This document shows positions 34,296 through 43,935 of a stretch of 64,000 nt of DNA, in pieces. The notes beneath the pieces were generated by a model. The model saw nothing but the letters and a program-made list of their open reading frames with translations, was not told the DNA's origin and ran no database searches. The translations under genes and the position numbers were made by a program. Numbering within the stretch: position 1 is the stretch's first letter; every line of letters starts with the position of its first letter. The DNA is taken from positions 124,001 to 188,000 of the forward strand of contig NZ_CP011542.1 of the NCBI RefSeq assembly GCF_001020985.1. Reading direction: 5' to 3'. This stretch comes from Corynebacterium mustelae (lineage in GTDB: Bacteria > Actinomycetota > Actinomycetes > Mycobacteriales > Mycobacteriaceae).

Positions 34296-35383
34296 GCCTC
34301 CACGAGTTGATCTACACAGCTATCAAAGGTGTACTGCTGTGAAATTTCCGTACCGATCGGGACGTTCCCTAAGAGATCGTCGATGCGTCTGGCTAATGCT
34401 TGTGGATTGCGCGCCGGGAACAACTGGGTGGTGCTTATGGCAAACTGACTTGTCGCTGACAGTGGAGCTTCCGCGATAATCGGTGTGACTCCGCACCGCA
34501 ATGCTTCCATGCAGCTCATGCCCTCCACTTCGATAAAAGCCGGGTGAATATAAAGATCGGCGGCAGTGATTGCGGCGGTTAAGGTGGGCGAATCGAAAAA
34601 TTTGAACTGCGGGGCATGCCGCAACGTACCTTCGTCGATAAGCTCGCGCGATAGGCGTTGCAAACTTTCCTTGGTTGGGCCCTGCCCTGCGAAAATTAGT
34701 TGAATATCGTGTTTGGCCTTGGTGTAGCGCATCGCTTGCAGCAGTGTCTTTTGGTCTTTCTCTCGGGAAAATCTACCGACACATATCACTGTCCACCGAG
34801 CTGGCGACTCGGGAATCTCCGGTAAATCCTCAGGCAGCGGTTCTATTTTCACGCCATTGGAAATTACTTTCAGCGGCGCGCGGAAGCCCGCTTCTTGTAG
34901 CCGGATCCGCACATTCTCTGAAGGGCACTGCACCCAGGCACACCGATCAAAAATAAATCGCTGCCATAGTCGTAAAAACATTTGGTTGAGTGGTTTGAAC
35001 TGTTCAAGATATACGGAAGCGGTCATGTTTTCTGGGTGCAAATGGTACGTCGCCACACATTGTGTGTCTAACTTTTGCGCATAATGCGCGGCCATTGCCT
35101 GTAATAAGAAGGGTTCTTCCAAGTGGACTATATCTGCCCACGCGACAGCCTCGCGTACTGTTTTTCTACGTGTCTTGGCGAAAATATACCCCTGCGAACT
35201 AATCAGTGGTTGTAACAAGGGGACTTTTAACACCGGCAAATTGAAATCCCCGCCTGCCGCTAAGGTGCGAACCTCAAAACCCCGCTCTTTTAGAGCGGCG
35301 ATTGTTTGGCGTGCGGATGCCACGAGGCCATTTCCCCGGCTTTCGAGACTGTTTATGACGAAGAGAATTTTAGTAGGTTGCAC
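34283..35383 (-). CDS. GT4-family glycosyltransferase
   Basis: 366 aa, GT-B fold. N-terminal [21 protein letters not shown]-terminal donor domain [33 protein letters not shown] and the E(x7)E-type [16 protein letters not shown]. Such enzymes build mannolipids or other envelope glycans in corynebacteria; acceptor not identified. GTG 35383 is used because the longer frame runs through the terminator stem at 35453-35480. Convergent overlap with gluQRS. Confidence 0.8.
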   Translation of the reverse strand: MQPTKILFVINSLESRGNGLVASARQTIAALKERGFEVRTLAAGGDFNLPVLKVPLLQPLISSQGYIFAKTRRKTVREAVAWADIVHLEEPFLLQAMAAHYAQKLDTQCVATYHLHPENMTASVYLEQFKPLNQMFLRLWQRFIFDRCAWVQCPSENVRIRLQEAGFRAPLKVISNGVKIEPLPEDLPEIPESPARWTVICVGRFSREKDQKTLLQAMRYTKAKHDIQLIFAGQGPTKESLQRLSRELIDEGTLRHAPQFKFFDSPTLTAAITAADLYIHPAFIEVEGMSCMEALRCGVTPIIAEAPLSATSQFAISTTQLFPARNPQALARRIDDLLGNVPIGTEISQQYTFDSCVDQLVEAYHT

Positions 35384-35452
35384 ACCAAAACTATCGATAG
35401 AGATACCTCTATTTGTTACTTGCTGCTGAAGGTTATTTGTGTCATAGAATGC

Positions 35453-35480
35453 GAAAAACCCCACTTAACGTGGGGTTTTA
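35453..35480 (-). terminator. Terminator between tRNA-Ser(GGA) and the glycosyltransferase gene
   Basis: AAAAACCCCAC / GTGGGGTTTT stem with loop TTAAC. On the minus strand it lies just after the tRNA gene and ends in a T run. Confidence 0.8.
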
Positions 35481-35485
35481 TTCTG

Positions 35486-35571
35486 CGGAGGATGTGGGAT
35501 TTGAACCCACGAGGGGCTTTCGCCCCGCACGCGTTCCAGGCGTGTGACATAGGCCGCTAGTCGAATCCTCC
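35486..35571 (-). tRNA. tRNA-Ser(GGA)
   Basis: 86 nt on the minus strand. Acceptor GGAGGAT/ATCCTCC, anticodon stem CACGC/GCGTG with loop CTGGAAC (anticodon GGA), long variable arm GGGGCGAAAGCCCC, TTCAAAT loop. Confidence 0.95.
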
Positions 35572-35687
35572 AGCGTACAACAAGCTTTTGTGTACCTCGG
35601 AAACTTTACACAGTGCGCTATGGAACTTACAAATTATGGGGTTAAACTGCGGGAATTGGGCTTTATGTGGATTGTGGACTAATGTTT

Positions 35688-35785
35688 GGGGCAGGACTTC
35701 GCATGGCGTTTATCCCGTGAACTCCCCCAGGGCAGGAATGCAGCAAGGGTCAGCGGGCTCTGGCGGGTGTGTGGAGTCCCTTTAT
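35688..35785 (+). ncRNA. ffs: Small signal recognition particle RNA (4.5S type)
   Basis: Contains GGGCAGGAATGCAGCAAGGG, the domain IV hairpin with the GGAA tetraloop and asymmetric loop that bind Ffh, followed by GCGGGCTCTGGCGGGTG as in mycobacterial ffs. 5-prime AGGACT pairs with 3-prime AGTCCC. Ends set by this pairing, uncertain by a few bases. It lies beside tRNA-Ser(GGA), as in other actinobacteria. Confidence 0.88.
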
Positions 35786-36097
35786 TATGTACGGGCTTAT
35801 GTGATTGGCCTAGCTGGGGGTCGGCAATGCGGGGCGGGTTTGTTTCGCCGGGCGTTATATGTGGTCAAAGTCATAGTATGTGGCTGGCGGTTATGTCGGC
35901 GCCGAAGGGCTAGCTTTGAAAACGTTTGCAGGCCTGCGATGTTGTCGCATCGTAGGTTGCTGTTGTATGGGATGGTTATTGGTTATCCGTGCGACGGTTT
36001 GCGCCTAAGAAGCGATAAATCCATTGTGATTAGAACCTCCGATTTATAGTCTGGAATTATAACCATTGCAGCCGATAGCTTATGAGAGGAATCCGTT
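35786..36097 (+). other. Leader region of the vWA gene
   Basis: 312 bases without a gene. A TTGTGA ... TAGTCT promoter-like pair with 17-bp spacing lies at about 36025-36053, and GAGAGGAA precedes the ATG. Nothing else recognised. Confidence 0.4.
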
Positions 36098-37999
36098 ATG
36101 TCGTTTCGGCGGTGTATCTGTGTGGGGGCGTCAGTGGTGCTGGTGGGGTTAGCGGCACCGGATGCGGTGGGGGTTGATAAGACATTGGAACCGACGGTGG
36201 TGGTGTTGGATGCGTCAGGGTCGATGACGGAGATGGATGTTGATGGGATGAGTCGCATGGATGCGGCGAAGCAGGCGGTTGATGGGTTTTTGTCGGGGGT
36301 GCCGGATGGTTCGCCGTTGGGGTTGGTGACCTATGGGACGGGTACGGGTTCCTCGGAGGAGGAGAAGGAAGCAGGGTGCCAGGATATTAGTGTGCTTGCC
36401 CGTCCGGGGGAGAAGCCGGTTGGGGTATTGAAGTCTGATGTAGATGGGTTGGTTCCACGTGGGTATACCCCGATTGGGAATTCGTTGTTGAAGGCGAATG
36501 AGTTGTTACCGAAGGAGGGGGCGCGGTCGATTGTGTTGGTGTCGGATGGGATTGATACGTGTGCGCCGCCGCCAGTGTGTGAGGTGGCGAAGCAGTTGAA
36601 GGATCAGGGGACTGATCTGGTGGTACACACGATTGGGTTTAAGGTTGATGATGCTGCGCGGGCGGAGCTGGAGTGTGTGGCGAATGTGACTGGGGGAACG
36701 TATGCGGATGCCTCCAATGCGGAGTCGCTGAAAGCTACGCTAACCCAGGCGACGAAGCGCAAAGCGGTGGGGTATCAATTACCGACTGAGACTGTGGAGT
36801 TTTCCACCAGTCAGACTGATGCGCCCACCATCGAACCCGGTACACTAACAAACCCCAACCGAATAACCGCGAAACTGCCTATCACCAGGTCTGAGGATAC
36901 TGAGGATTTCTATGCCAAGGTCTCGATCCCTAAAGGGCACCGGCTGCATGTGGGGTTCACGGCGGTGCCAGAAGTGGGCACAACCGGCTATTTGTCTTCC
37001 TTTACCTATTTCCCGGATTTGTTCCCGAAGGAACACTCGTCGTGTTATGAATGGCGCGAAGAAGCGGGAAATACTACCGGTGGACGTCCAATATCGGGCT
37101 ATATCATTAGCCGAGTGGAGGGGAAGGGCTGCGATAATACGTCATATTTGCTTAATCTGGAGGGAAGAACGAAAGATGCGCCAGACAACGTTGACATGTT
37201 CCTTGCGGCGGTTCCGGAACCCACCGATCTTGGCGATGATTTCAATAAAACGCCGAGTAAGGAGCGTACAACCGCTGATCTTGGCGCTCCTGCGGATTTG
37301 AGCCACGTGACCCCCTACACGCCGTTGAACTTCCCGGATCCAGATGCCCCAGAGGTAGAAGGAACGGTTGAGGCAGAGATCGTCGAAGGGGAAACGCAGT
37401 ATTTCGCAACCCCGATCGGCTGGGGGCAAGCACTGGATGTCACCGTAGAAGTTGTGGATGATCCCCGTGCCAACCAAGTTGACGAAACTCATGAAAAATC
37501 GGGTCGCGCGCTAGAGGTGTATGTCAGTAATCAATTGATGCAACCCCAAGATGGTGGCCGGTACCCTATCGGTAAAAATGAACTGAAGCTTCAGGATATT
37601 GGCACCAAGATCGTCACTGGAACTACTACTCCGATCTCGTATGCGAATATTACAAGCAACAGTTCTGCGTGGCTGGGTGGTCGACACTATGTGCAGGTCG
37701 ATTTCGTCAGTAACGGACGAAGCGCCACAGTGGGAGATACCGATGCGTCGACCGAGCTTCAGCCGGTGAAATACCGGATCAATTTCCATCGGGTTGGCAA
37801 AGAAGTCAAAGGCCCAACATTTACCGAAGGCGCCCCGGCTACAGCCGCACAAACCACCAACGCGACCCCAAGCGCACAACCTACACAATCGGAGAAATCC
37901 GGTATCGGAATGGTGTGGTGGTTTGTGATAGGCGCGGCGCTGTTATTGCTGGCGGCGGTGATGGTTGTCCTATCGCGCTTAGCCAAACGTTCCACCTAA
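36098..37999 (+). CDS. vWA-domain surface protein
   Basis: 633 aa. Signal peptide at 1-25, vWA domain at about 32-210 with an intact MIDAS: DASGSM (first loop), the Thr in GYTPIGNSL and the Asp in VSDGIDT. Then a beta-rich region and a Pro/Thr/Ala stretch, a membrane helix (about 603-625) and a short basic tail. Likely a cell-surface metal-dependent adhesion or binding protein anchored by its C-terminal helix. The first 700 bases use G/T-ending codons (GTG, GGG, TTG) almost exclusively, unlike the rest, suggesting a recombined 5-prime half. Confidence 0.82.
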   Translation: MSFRRCICVGASVVLVGLAAPDAVGVDKTLEPTVVVLDASGSMTEMDVDGMSRMDAAKQAVDGFLSGVPDGSPLGLVTYGTGTGSSEEEKEAGCQDISVLARPGEKPVGVLKSDVDGLVPRGYTPIGNSLLKANELLPKEGARSIVLVSDGIDTCAPPPVCEVAKQLKDQGTDLVVHTIGFKVDDAARAELECVANVTGGTYADASNAESLKATLTQATKRKAVGYQLPTETVEFSTSQTDAPTIEPGTLTNPNRITAKLPITRSEDTEDFYAKVSIPKGHRLHVGFTAVPEVGTTGYLSSFTYFPDLFPKEHSSCYEWREEAGNTTGGRPISGYIISRVEGKGCDNTSYLLNLEGRTKDAPDNVDMFLAAVPEPTDLGDDFNKTPSKERTTADLGAPADLSHVTPYTPLNFPDPDAPEVEGTVEAEIVEGETQYFATPIGWGQALDVTVEVVDDPRANQVDETHEKSGRALEVYVSNQLMQPQDGGRYPIGKNELKLQDIGTKIVTGTTTPISYANITSNSSAWLGGRHYVQVDFVSNGRSATVGDTDASTELQPVKYRINFHRVGKEVKGPTFTEGAPATAAQTTNATPSAQPTQSEKSGIGMVWWFVIGAALLLLAAVMVVLSRLAKRST

Positions 38000-38228
38000 A
38001 AACCGTAGATTTTTTAACGGATGGTGGGTGCAAGTGTGTTGGTTCGTGTGAAAAGCAGGGACGCACGGGGCAGGGTTTTTGCTTTTCGACGAACAACCGG
38101 GGGTAGGAGATAGCGTGTTCTAGTGCAGCCTGTGCATAACCCCGGCTAGAGTTTTGACAAGTGGGTTAAACCAGGCTTAAAGCCTAGGTGCCCGTTTCAC
38201 GTTGATCCATTTGAAGAAGGTGAACGAC
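38000..38228 (+). other. Intergenic region before aspT
   Basis: Holds an 11-mer repeat (38081-38091) and a TTGACA (at about 38154) with AT-rich sequence 17-18 bases later, a candidate aspT promoter. GAAGGTGA precedes the aspT start. Confidence 0.4.
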
Positions 38229-39497
38229 ATGTCACTGCTTGATTTTGATGCTGACCAATTAGCGGCGTTTCGTGAGGAGATCACGTCCAAGTACAACGAG
38301 CTTAAGGCCCGAAATCTTAAACTCGACCTCACTCGCGGCAAGCCTTCTTCTGAACAACTGGATTTTTCTAATGCCGTCCTGTCCCTGCCAGGGGACAACT
38401 ACACCTCAAAAGACGGAACCGACTGCCGCAACTATGGTGGGTTGACTGGCATTGTTGATATTCGGGAAATCTGGGCCAAGCTGCTTGGGCTACCAGTGGA
38501 AAACGTGATCGCGGGCGACGCCTCCAGCTTGAACATTGAATTCGACCTGATTGCTTGGTCCTATGCGTTGGGGAATAACGATTCACCGCGTCCATGGTGC
38601 CAAGAAGAAAAAATAAAGTGGCTGTGTCCAGTGCCTGGCTACGATCGACATTTCACCATCACAGAACACTTCGGCTTCGAGATGGTTCCAGTTCCTATGA
38701 CCGAAACTGGCCCCTGCATGGACACCGTGCGGGAATTGGTGAAAGACCCACAGGTCAAGGGCATGTGGACGGTGCCGGTGTATGGAAACCCGACCGGGAT
38801 AACCTTCACCGAGGAAGTGTGCCGCGAACTAGCTGCGATTAAGACGGCTGCGCCGGATTTCCGGATTATGTGGGATAACGCCTACGCGGTACACACCCTT
38901 ACCGATGACTTCCCGCCCGTCTACGATGTTCTGGCGTTCGCCGCTGAGGCGGGCAACCCCAACCGGTTCTGGTTTTTATCCTCCACCTCCAAAATCACTC
39001 ATGCTGGTTCTGGGGTGTCGTTCTTTGCGTCTTCTACTGAGAACCTCAAGTGGTACCAGATGCACGCCAATGTGCGTGGAATTGGGCCAAACAAAATCAA
39101 CCAACTGGCACACGCCCAGCTATTCGGCGACGCAGAAGGGGTTCGGATTCTCATGCGCAAGCATGCCGGTTCGCTGGCGCCGAAATTCGCCCGAGTGCTG
39201 GACATCCTAGACAAGCGGTTGTCAGAATACGGTGTGGCTTACTGGACGAAACCAGAAGGCGGATACTTCATTTCGGTAGACGTGGTCGACGGCACTGCCG
39301 CCCGGGTGGTGCAATTGGCCAAAGAAGCAGGCATTGCCTTAACCGCTGCTGGCAGCGCATTTCCGCTCAAACAGGACCCGAATGACCGCAATATCCGGCT
39401 CGCGCCATCGCTGCCGCCAGTTGAGGAATTGGAAGTAGCGATGGATGGGGTAGCCACCTGTATCCTGCTTGCCGCCGCAGAAAAGGCGGCACAGTAG
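38229..39497 (+). CDS. aspT: Aspartate aminotransferase AspT
   Basis: 422-aa PLP aminotransferase of the 1c-like subgroup described for C. glutamicum AspT. Cofactor-site motifs: PVYGNPTGITF, IMWDNAYAVHTL and the Schiff-base lysine in SSTSKITHAGSG. Interconverts aspartate/2-oxoglutarate and oxaloacetate/glutamate. Start at ATG 38229 (MSLLDFDADQ) with GAAGGTGA upstream; nine earlier codons rejected. The downstream SUFU-like gene begins three bases after the stop. Confidence 0.87.
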   Translation: MSLLDFDADQLAAFREEITSKYNELKARNLKLDLTRGKPSSEQLDFSNAVLSLPGDNYTSKDGTDCRNYGGLTGIVDIREIWAKLLGLPVENVIAGDASSLNIEFDLIAWSYALGNNDSPRPWCQEEKIKWLCPVPGYDRHFTITEHFGFEMVPVPMTETGPCMDTVRELVKDPQVKGMWTVPVYGNPTGITFTEEVCRELAAIKTAAPDFRIMWDNAYAVHTLTDDFPPVYDVLAFAAEAGNPNRFWFLSSTSKITHAGSGVSFFASSTENLKWYQMHANVRGIGPNKINQLAHAQLFGDAEGVRILMRKHAGSLAPKFARVLDILDKRLSEYGVAYWTKPEGGYFISVDVVDGTAARVVQLAKEAGIALTAAGSAFPLKQDPNDRNIRLAPSLPPVEELEVAMDGVATCILLAAAEKAAQ

Positions 39498-39500
39498 CCG

Positions 39501-40067
39501 ATGGATATTGCGGAGTCCGCAACGTGGTTGGCGGGGTTGTTCGATGGGGACATGGAACTGCACGAATCCCAACATGAAAAAGCCGCCACCCCGGTGCTGG
39601 CGACGTTTCAACAAGACGATGTTGTCATTTGCGCCACGGTTGGATTCAACGAGGTAGACACCGGTCTGGAATCGGCGGGCATGGATGTACGCTGCGAATT
39701 GGTGACGCAGACGCGCGCGTCGAAAAGCGAAGCAATGCGCCTTTTAGACGCCGCAACCCAAATGTTGGTGCGGTCGAACGGTGTGTTAACCGCCCAGCCA
39801 GGCACCCTGCTGCCAGGGGTCGGAGACGTGATTGAACTGCCCGAGCACATAACCGTGCGACACGGGCTGCTCATGTCGCCGTTTCAATGGGGGCCGCAAG
39901 TTCCCCAAGTGATCGAAGATGATCGCTGGACGCTTTTGCTTCAGCTTCTTATGCTCACTGAGGAAGAATTTCACTACTGCGTCACCTACGGCCCGGAAGA
40001 ACTGTTGGAAGAAATGGCAAACTCCGCAATTGATTTATCGGATTGGACCCGTGTGCTGGAATACTAG
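39501..40067 (+). CDS. Suppressor-of-fused (SUFU) domain protein
   Basis: 188 aa. The C-terminal part (RWTLLLQLLMLTEEEFHYCV then GPEELLEEMANSAIDLSDW) matches the bacterial SUFU family. Some SUFU members are immunity proteins of polymorphic toxins; here it is cotranscribed with aspT and precedes dnaX, a conserved corynebacterial arrangement, so a toxin link is not shown. An 11-mer repeat lies at 39718. Confidence 0.72.
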   Translation: MDIAESATWLAGLFDGDMELHESQHEKAATPVLATFQQDDVVICATVGFNEVDTGLESAGMDVRCELVTQTRASKSEAMRLLDAATQMLVRSNGVLTAQPGTLLPGVGDVIELPEHITVRHGLLMSPFQWGPQVPQVIEDDRWTLLLQLLMLTEEEFHYCVTYGPEELLEEMANSAIDLSDWTRVLEY

Positions 40068-40100
40068 CCAGCATTGAAGTTGCGGCGCGGCCGGTTACGG

Positions 40101-40106
40101 TAGGGT
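40101..40106 (+). promoter_or_regulatory. Leaderless -10 box of dnaX (TAGGGT)
   Basis: TAGGGT ends six bases before the GTG start at 40113; no Shine-Dalgarno in between. Confidence 0.45.
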
Positions 40107-40112
40107 TAAACC

Positions 40113-42749
40113 GTGGCTTTATATCGGAAGTATCGCCCCGGTTCCTTCGGCGAACTTGTCGGGCAAGAACAGGTAACCGTGCCGCTGTCTGCAGCACTCA
40201 ACAACGGCAGAATCAATCACGCCTACCTTTTTTCCGGCCCGCGCGGTTGCGGCAAAACTTCATCCGCACGCATCATGGCGCGCTCCCTCAATTGTGTGGA
40301 AGGCCCTACCGCAACCCCCTGCGGCGTGTGTAATTCCTGCATATCGCTAGCCCCCAACGGCCCCGGTAACCTTGATGTCACCGAACTCGATGCAGCAAGC
40401 CACAACGGCGTCGAAGACATGCGTGAACTGCGCGATCGCGCAATGTTCGCCCCCGCGGAATCCCGCTACCGGATCTTCATCATCGACGAAGCGCACATGA
40501 TTACCAATCAAGGTTCCAATGCGCTGCTGAAAATCGTCGAGGAACCACCAGCGCACCTAATCTTCATATTTGCAACGACCGAACCGGAACGAGTCATCGG
40601 CACCATCCGGTCCCGCACCCACCATTATCCATTTAGACTCCTAACTCCCTCCGCCATGCGGGGGCTGTTGGAACGCACCGTCGCTAGCGAAAACGTCCAG
40701 GTCGAGGACTCCGTCTACCCGCTGGTTATCCGCGCCGGGGGCGGGTCCCCGCGCGACACGCTATCCGTATTAGACCAGTTAATCGCCGGTACGGGCCCCG
40801 AAGGGCTCACCTACGAGCACGCCCGGTTACTGCTCGGCGTTACCGACGATTCGCTTATCGACGCCGCCGTCACCGCACTCGCGCACGACGATAAAGCCGG
40901 GCTATTCCTCGCCGTTGATGATGTGATCGAGGCAGGGCTTTCACCCAGAAAATTCTCAGAGGACCTACTCGACCGGTTGCGGGATCTTATTATGCTACAG
41001 GCCGTCCCCGACGCTATTGCTGCGGGGCTTGTCGACGCCCCGACCGACCGGGGTGAGGTGTTACGCAGCCAAGCTCAAGCTTTCGCCCCTCACCAGTTGC
41101 CGCGCATTGCCGCCACGCTTAACGACGGCATCGCGGGGCTGCGGGGGGCTACCAGCCCTCGCCTGTTGCTGGAAATTCTGTGCGCAAAGATGCTCTTAGG
41201 CGGTGCCCAACAGCCGCAGGTAGTCAGCGCACCAGCAACCGCCGGGGCACCTGCCACCCTGGCAGCCGCCCCCGCCGATTCACCAGCCACGGCCACTCCG
41301 CCGAAATACGAACGCCCCTCGGTACGCCGCGCCCGGGAAGAAGCAGAAGCACGCGCCAAGGCTGAAGCCGAAGCACGGGAGGCGGAAGCGAAAGCCCAGG
41401 CGCAGGCAGAAACTGCACCGCAGCCGACCGTTGCGCCTGCCGCAGAGCCCGAGCCCCAGCCAGCAGAAGAACCCAAAGCGGTAGCCGCAGAACCGAATAC
41501 TCCGGAACCGGTCGTGGCGGAAGAACCACCGCAATCTGCCCCGACTGAGCCGGTGGAACAACCAGCTATGGACCCAATCGTGGATGTCACTAAGGCTTGG
41601 TCGAAGATCATCGCCGAGGTGAAGCGCACCAACGAGGTCGCGGGCATCCTGCTTACCGGGGCAAAACCATTGGGGATTAAAGACGACACCCTCATCATCG
41701 GCCATAACACTGGTGCGTTGGCTGCCCGATTGAATTCCACTGACCACAACGGCTTTATCACCGATGCGGTTAAAGAACTGACCCAACACCCATTCGCAGT
41801 GGAATGCGTGATTGGCACCGACCCGAAGCGGCATGGTTTTGATGTTCCGCAACCGCAGCCAGTCTGGAATCCGCACGTACACACCGATGCGCAACCCGCT
41901 GACGCTGAGCCTGCTGATGAACCTCAGGAGCCTGAGAGAGAAATCAATAACGAAACGATAGAAGAGCCACTTCCGGCAACAGAACCCGCCGACACCTGGG
42001 GTGAACCAGCGCCCATAGGCGGGGAGAAAAAGACGCCGCCTCGCACCGAAGCGCCAACGCAACCAGCTGGTGAGACTCCGGCACCAACACCTACTGACAC
42101 CTGGGGTGAACCGGCACATATCGGTGCGGAAAGTGATATTTCCGTATCCCAGGTGGAAACCGCCATTTCGGACATGGCACCTGTCGCTAAACCCGACCCG
42201 CAGCCGGTAGTGGCCGCAACTTCGGAACCTGCTGCAGCAGAAAACGTCGATAAGCAACCCTCTAAGGAGCAAGCCGCTAAGTATGAGCCCACGGGATTTG
42301 TGCCACCAGTGTTGCCTACTGGTTATCAGCAATCAACGCCGCAGCCAGTAGCAACACCACAACCGCAGCCTGCAGCAGAAACACAACCTAAACGCTCCCG
42401 CTGGCAAGAGGCTGCCGAACGCGGGGCGGCTAAACTAGCGGCACAAGCCAACGCGCCTCGCTTTGCTGACGGAACTCCAGCACCGCCCGAACCAGTTGGT
42501 TGGGATGATGCGCCGCCACCGGACGACCCATACGGCTATCCGCCCGATGAAGGCATGCCAGCGCCAACTGCTACCGTGACAACCACTCCGGCGACGGAGC
42601 CTGCGGCGGCTGAGGCGTCAACAAGCGAAAGCGAAGAGGCTGAAATGATGCAACAAGCCGCGAGCGAGGTGGGTACAAAAGACCACCGTAGTGCCATGAC
42701 TGTTGCTATGGATTTGCTGGAACAGGAGCTTGGGGCACGCGCGCTGTAA
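40113..42749 (+). CDS. dnaX: DNA polymerase III subunit gamma/tau
   Basis: 878 aa. Clamp-loader AAA+ module: Walker A in FSGPRGCGKTSSAR, zinc cysteines in CGVCNSC, Walker B IIDEAHM, sensor 1 FATTEPERVI. The C-terminal half (about 370-860) is Ala/Pro/Glu rich with a repeated DTWGEPA module (two copies), much longer than in E. coli. No slippery frameshift site is needed for a gamma form, at least none seen. GTG start with a leaderless box. Followed by ybaB as in most bacteria. Confidence 0.93.
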   Translation: MALYRKYRPGSFGELVGQEQVTVPLSAALNNGRINHAYLFSGPRGCGKTSSARIMARSLNCVEGPTATPCGVCNSCISLAPNGPGNLDVTELDAASHNGVEDMRELRDRAMFAPAESRYRIFIIDEAHMITNQGSNALLKIVEEPPAHLIFIFATTEPERVIGTIRSRTHHYPFRLLTPSAMRGLLERTVASENVQVEDSVYPLVIRAGGGSPRDTLSVLDQLIAGTGPEGLTYEHARLLLGVTDDSLIDAAVTALAHDDKAGLFLAVDDVIEAGLSPRKFSEDLLDRLRDLIMLQAVPDAIAAGLVDAPTDRGEVLRSQAQAFAPHQLPRIAATLNDGIAGLRGATSPRLLLEILCAKMLLGGAQQPQVVSAPATAGAPATLAAAPADSPATATPPKYERPSVRRAREEAEARAKAEAEAREAEAKAQAQAETAPQPTVAPAAEPEPQPAEEPKAVAAEPNTPEPVVAEEPPQSAPTEPVEQPAMDPIVDVTKAWSKIIAEVKRTNEVAGILLTGAKPLGIKDDTLIIGHNTGALAARLNSTDHNGFITDAVKELTQHPFAVECVIGTDPKRHGFDVPQPQPVWNPHVHTDAQPADAEPADEPQEPEREINNETIEEPLPATEPADTWGEPAPIGGEKKTPPRTEAPTQPAGETPAPTPTDTWGEPAHIGAESDISVSQVETAISDMAPVAKPDPQPVVAATSEPAAAENVDKQPSKEQAAKYEPTGFVPPVLPTGYQQSTPQPVATPQPQPAAETQPKRSRWQEAAERGAAKLAAQANAPRFADGTPAPPEPVGWDDAPPPDDPYGYPPDEGMPAPTATVTTTPATEPAAAEASTSESEEAEMMQQAASEVGTKDHRSAMTVAMDLLEQELGARAL

Positions 42750-42821
42750 CTGCACGAGCGATTGCGCTACCGGTACACTATCAACACGACAGACGTTTTG
42801 TTTTAGAGAAAGGCATAACTT

Positions 42822-43133
42822 ATGGGGCAACCAGACATGTCACAATTGCTGGCCCAAGCACAAGAAATGCAAGCGAAACTGCATCAAGCGCAGGAAGAGA
42901 TTCTTAAGTCTCACGTGATCGGTCAAGCTGGTAACGGCTTGGTTTCCGTGGCAATGGAAGGTTCCGGCAAAGCCACCGCCGTTAATATCGACCCAAAGGT
43001 TGTCGACGTGGATGATATTGAAACCCTACAGGACTTATTAGTAGGCGCATACAACGATGCACACGATCAGCTTGCGCGTCTTGCTGAAGAAAAGATGGGG
43101 CCGCTGTCCCAAGGACTCGATGGAATGTTCTAA
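42822..43133 (+). CDS. ybaB: YbaB/EbfC nucleoid-associated protein
   Basis: 103 aa. MSQLLAQAQEMQAKLHQAQEE and the central GLVSVAMEGSGKATAVNIDP fit the YbaB/EbfC fold, a small dimeric DNA-binding protein. AGAAAGG eight bases before the ATG. Normally adjacent to recR; here a terminator and a 13-kb island separate them. Confidence 0.92.
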   Translation: MGQPDMSQLLAQAQEMQAKLHQAQEEILKSHVIGQAGNGLVSVAMEGSGKATAVNIDPKVVDVDDIETLQDLLVGAYNDAHDQLARLAEEKMGPLSQGLDGMF

Positions 43134-43149
43134 GATTCCTCACATTTTT

Positions 43150-43194
43150 GCCTCCGTTATGAGTGGTGTGAACTCATCGTGACGGAGGCTTTTG
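43150..43194 (+). terminator. Terminator after ybaB
   Basis: GCCTCCGT (43150-43157) pairs with ACGGAGGC (43182-43189), with an inner ATGAGT/ACTCAT stem, followed by TTTTG. Marks the left boundary of the island. Confidence 0.8.
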
Positions 43195-43512
43195 CTATTG
43201 CTCAGGCAGCATTCAAGGGTAGCAAAATAGCGGCTAGCTGGATATGTTTTGCATAAACCTTTGCATAATTTTAAATTATGTGCAACGGGCTACGTGGCAG
43301 AAGTACTGTGATTTTGCTGAGATTTCCCTTTTGGTTACAGTGGATGCGATTACGGGGTATCTGCGCAGGTCACGGACTGTAAGGGGTAAATTTTGGGGGC
43401 AAAAATCGTCAATATGTAGATTTCTCTATACCGGTAGCCAAGATGCAGTTACACTATGGCATTGACTTACGTCGATGTAATTAGAAGTACAAACGTTCTA
43501 AGGAGTGTTGTT
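43195..43512 (+). other. AT-rich upstream region of the WXG100/Rhs island
   Basis: No gene. Carries a 17-bp palindrome at 43264-43280 and a TTGACT about 50 bases before the first start codon. Markedly more AT-rich than its flanks. Confidence 0.45.
43264..43280 (+). promoter_or_regulatory. 17-bp palindrome upstream of the island
   Basis: CATAATTTTAAATTATG is a perfect palindrome around a single T, preceded by two direct copies of TTTGCATAA. A candidate operator for control of the whole island. Confidence 0.4.
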
Positions 43513-43851
43513 GTGTCTCAGTCGTCTAATGTGTCTGTTGAGCATTCTGCGGTTTCGGGTCATGTGGAGTCGTTGCGGGTGAATCATGAGCAGTTGAAGT
43601 CGCAGGCGTCGTCGTTTGTGTCGGCTATTGAGCCGTTGCGTGGGGTGTGGAAGGGTGCGTCTGTGGAGGCGTGGAATTCTATGACGGAGGCGTGGAGTGA
43701 GAATATGGAGTTGGTGAATCAGGCGTTGGAGGAGTTGACGTCGCGGGTGGAGCAGGCTGGTAAGGATTATCAGGTGGGTGAGGATGATCAGGCTGCGACG
43801 TTGCAGCAGCGTTTTTCGGGGATGAATTTTCAGTCGGGTCCGATTTTGTAG
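43513..43851 (+). CDS. WXG100-family small secreted protein (Esx-like), first
   Basis: 112 aa. Helical hairpin with the Trp-x-Gly turn in VWKGASVEAW (about residues 45-54). GTG start at 43513 with AAGGAG eight bases before; a longer ATG frame from 43456 runs through the ribosome-binding site. WXG100 proteins pair as heterodimers and guide type VII secretion substrates. Followed by a second WXG100 gene and the Rhs gene on the same strand. No EccC or other type VII machine gene is in the window. Confidence 0.85.
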   Translation: MSQSSNVSVEHSAVSGHVESLRVNHEQLKSQASSFVSAIEPLRGVWKGASVEAWNSMTEAWSENMELVNQALEELTSRVEQAGKDYQVGEDDQAATLQQRFSGMNFQSGPIL

Positions 43852-43935
43852 TTTGTGTTGGTGCGTCGTGGGTGGCGCATTGTTGTTTGTTTTTGTTGTT
43901 TGTTGTTGTTTGTTTGTTTGTGAAGGGGTTTTGTT

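Noticed and set aside
35384..35464. Longer glycosyltransferase start at 35464
   Set aside because: It would begin inside the terminator stem that follows tRNA-Ser(GGA).
41090..42332. Two long minus-strand frames inside dnaX
   Set aside because: Shadows of the Ala/Pro/Glu-rich DnaX tail; no start signals and low-complexity products.
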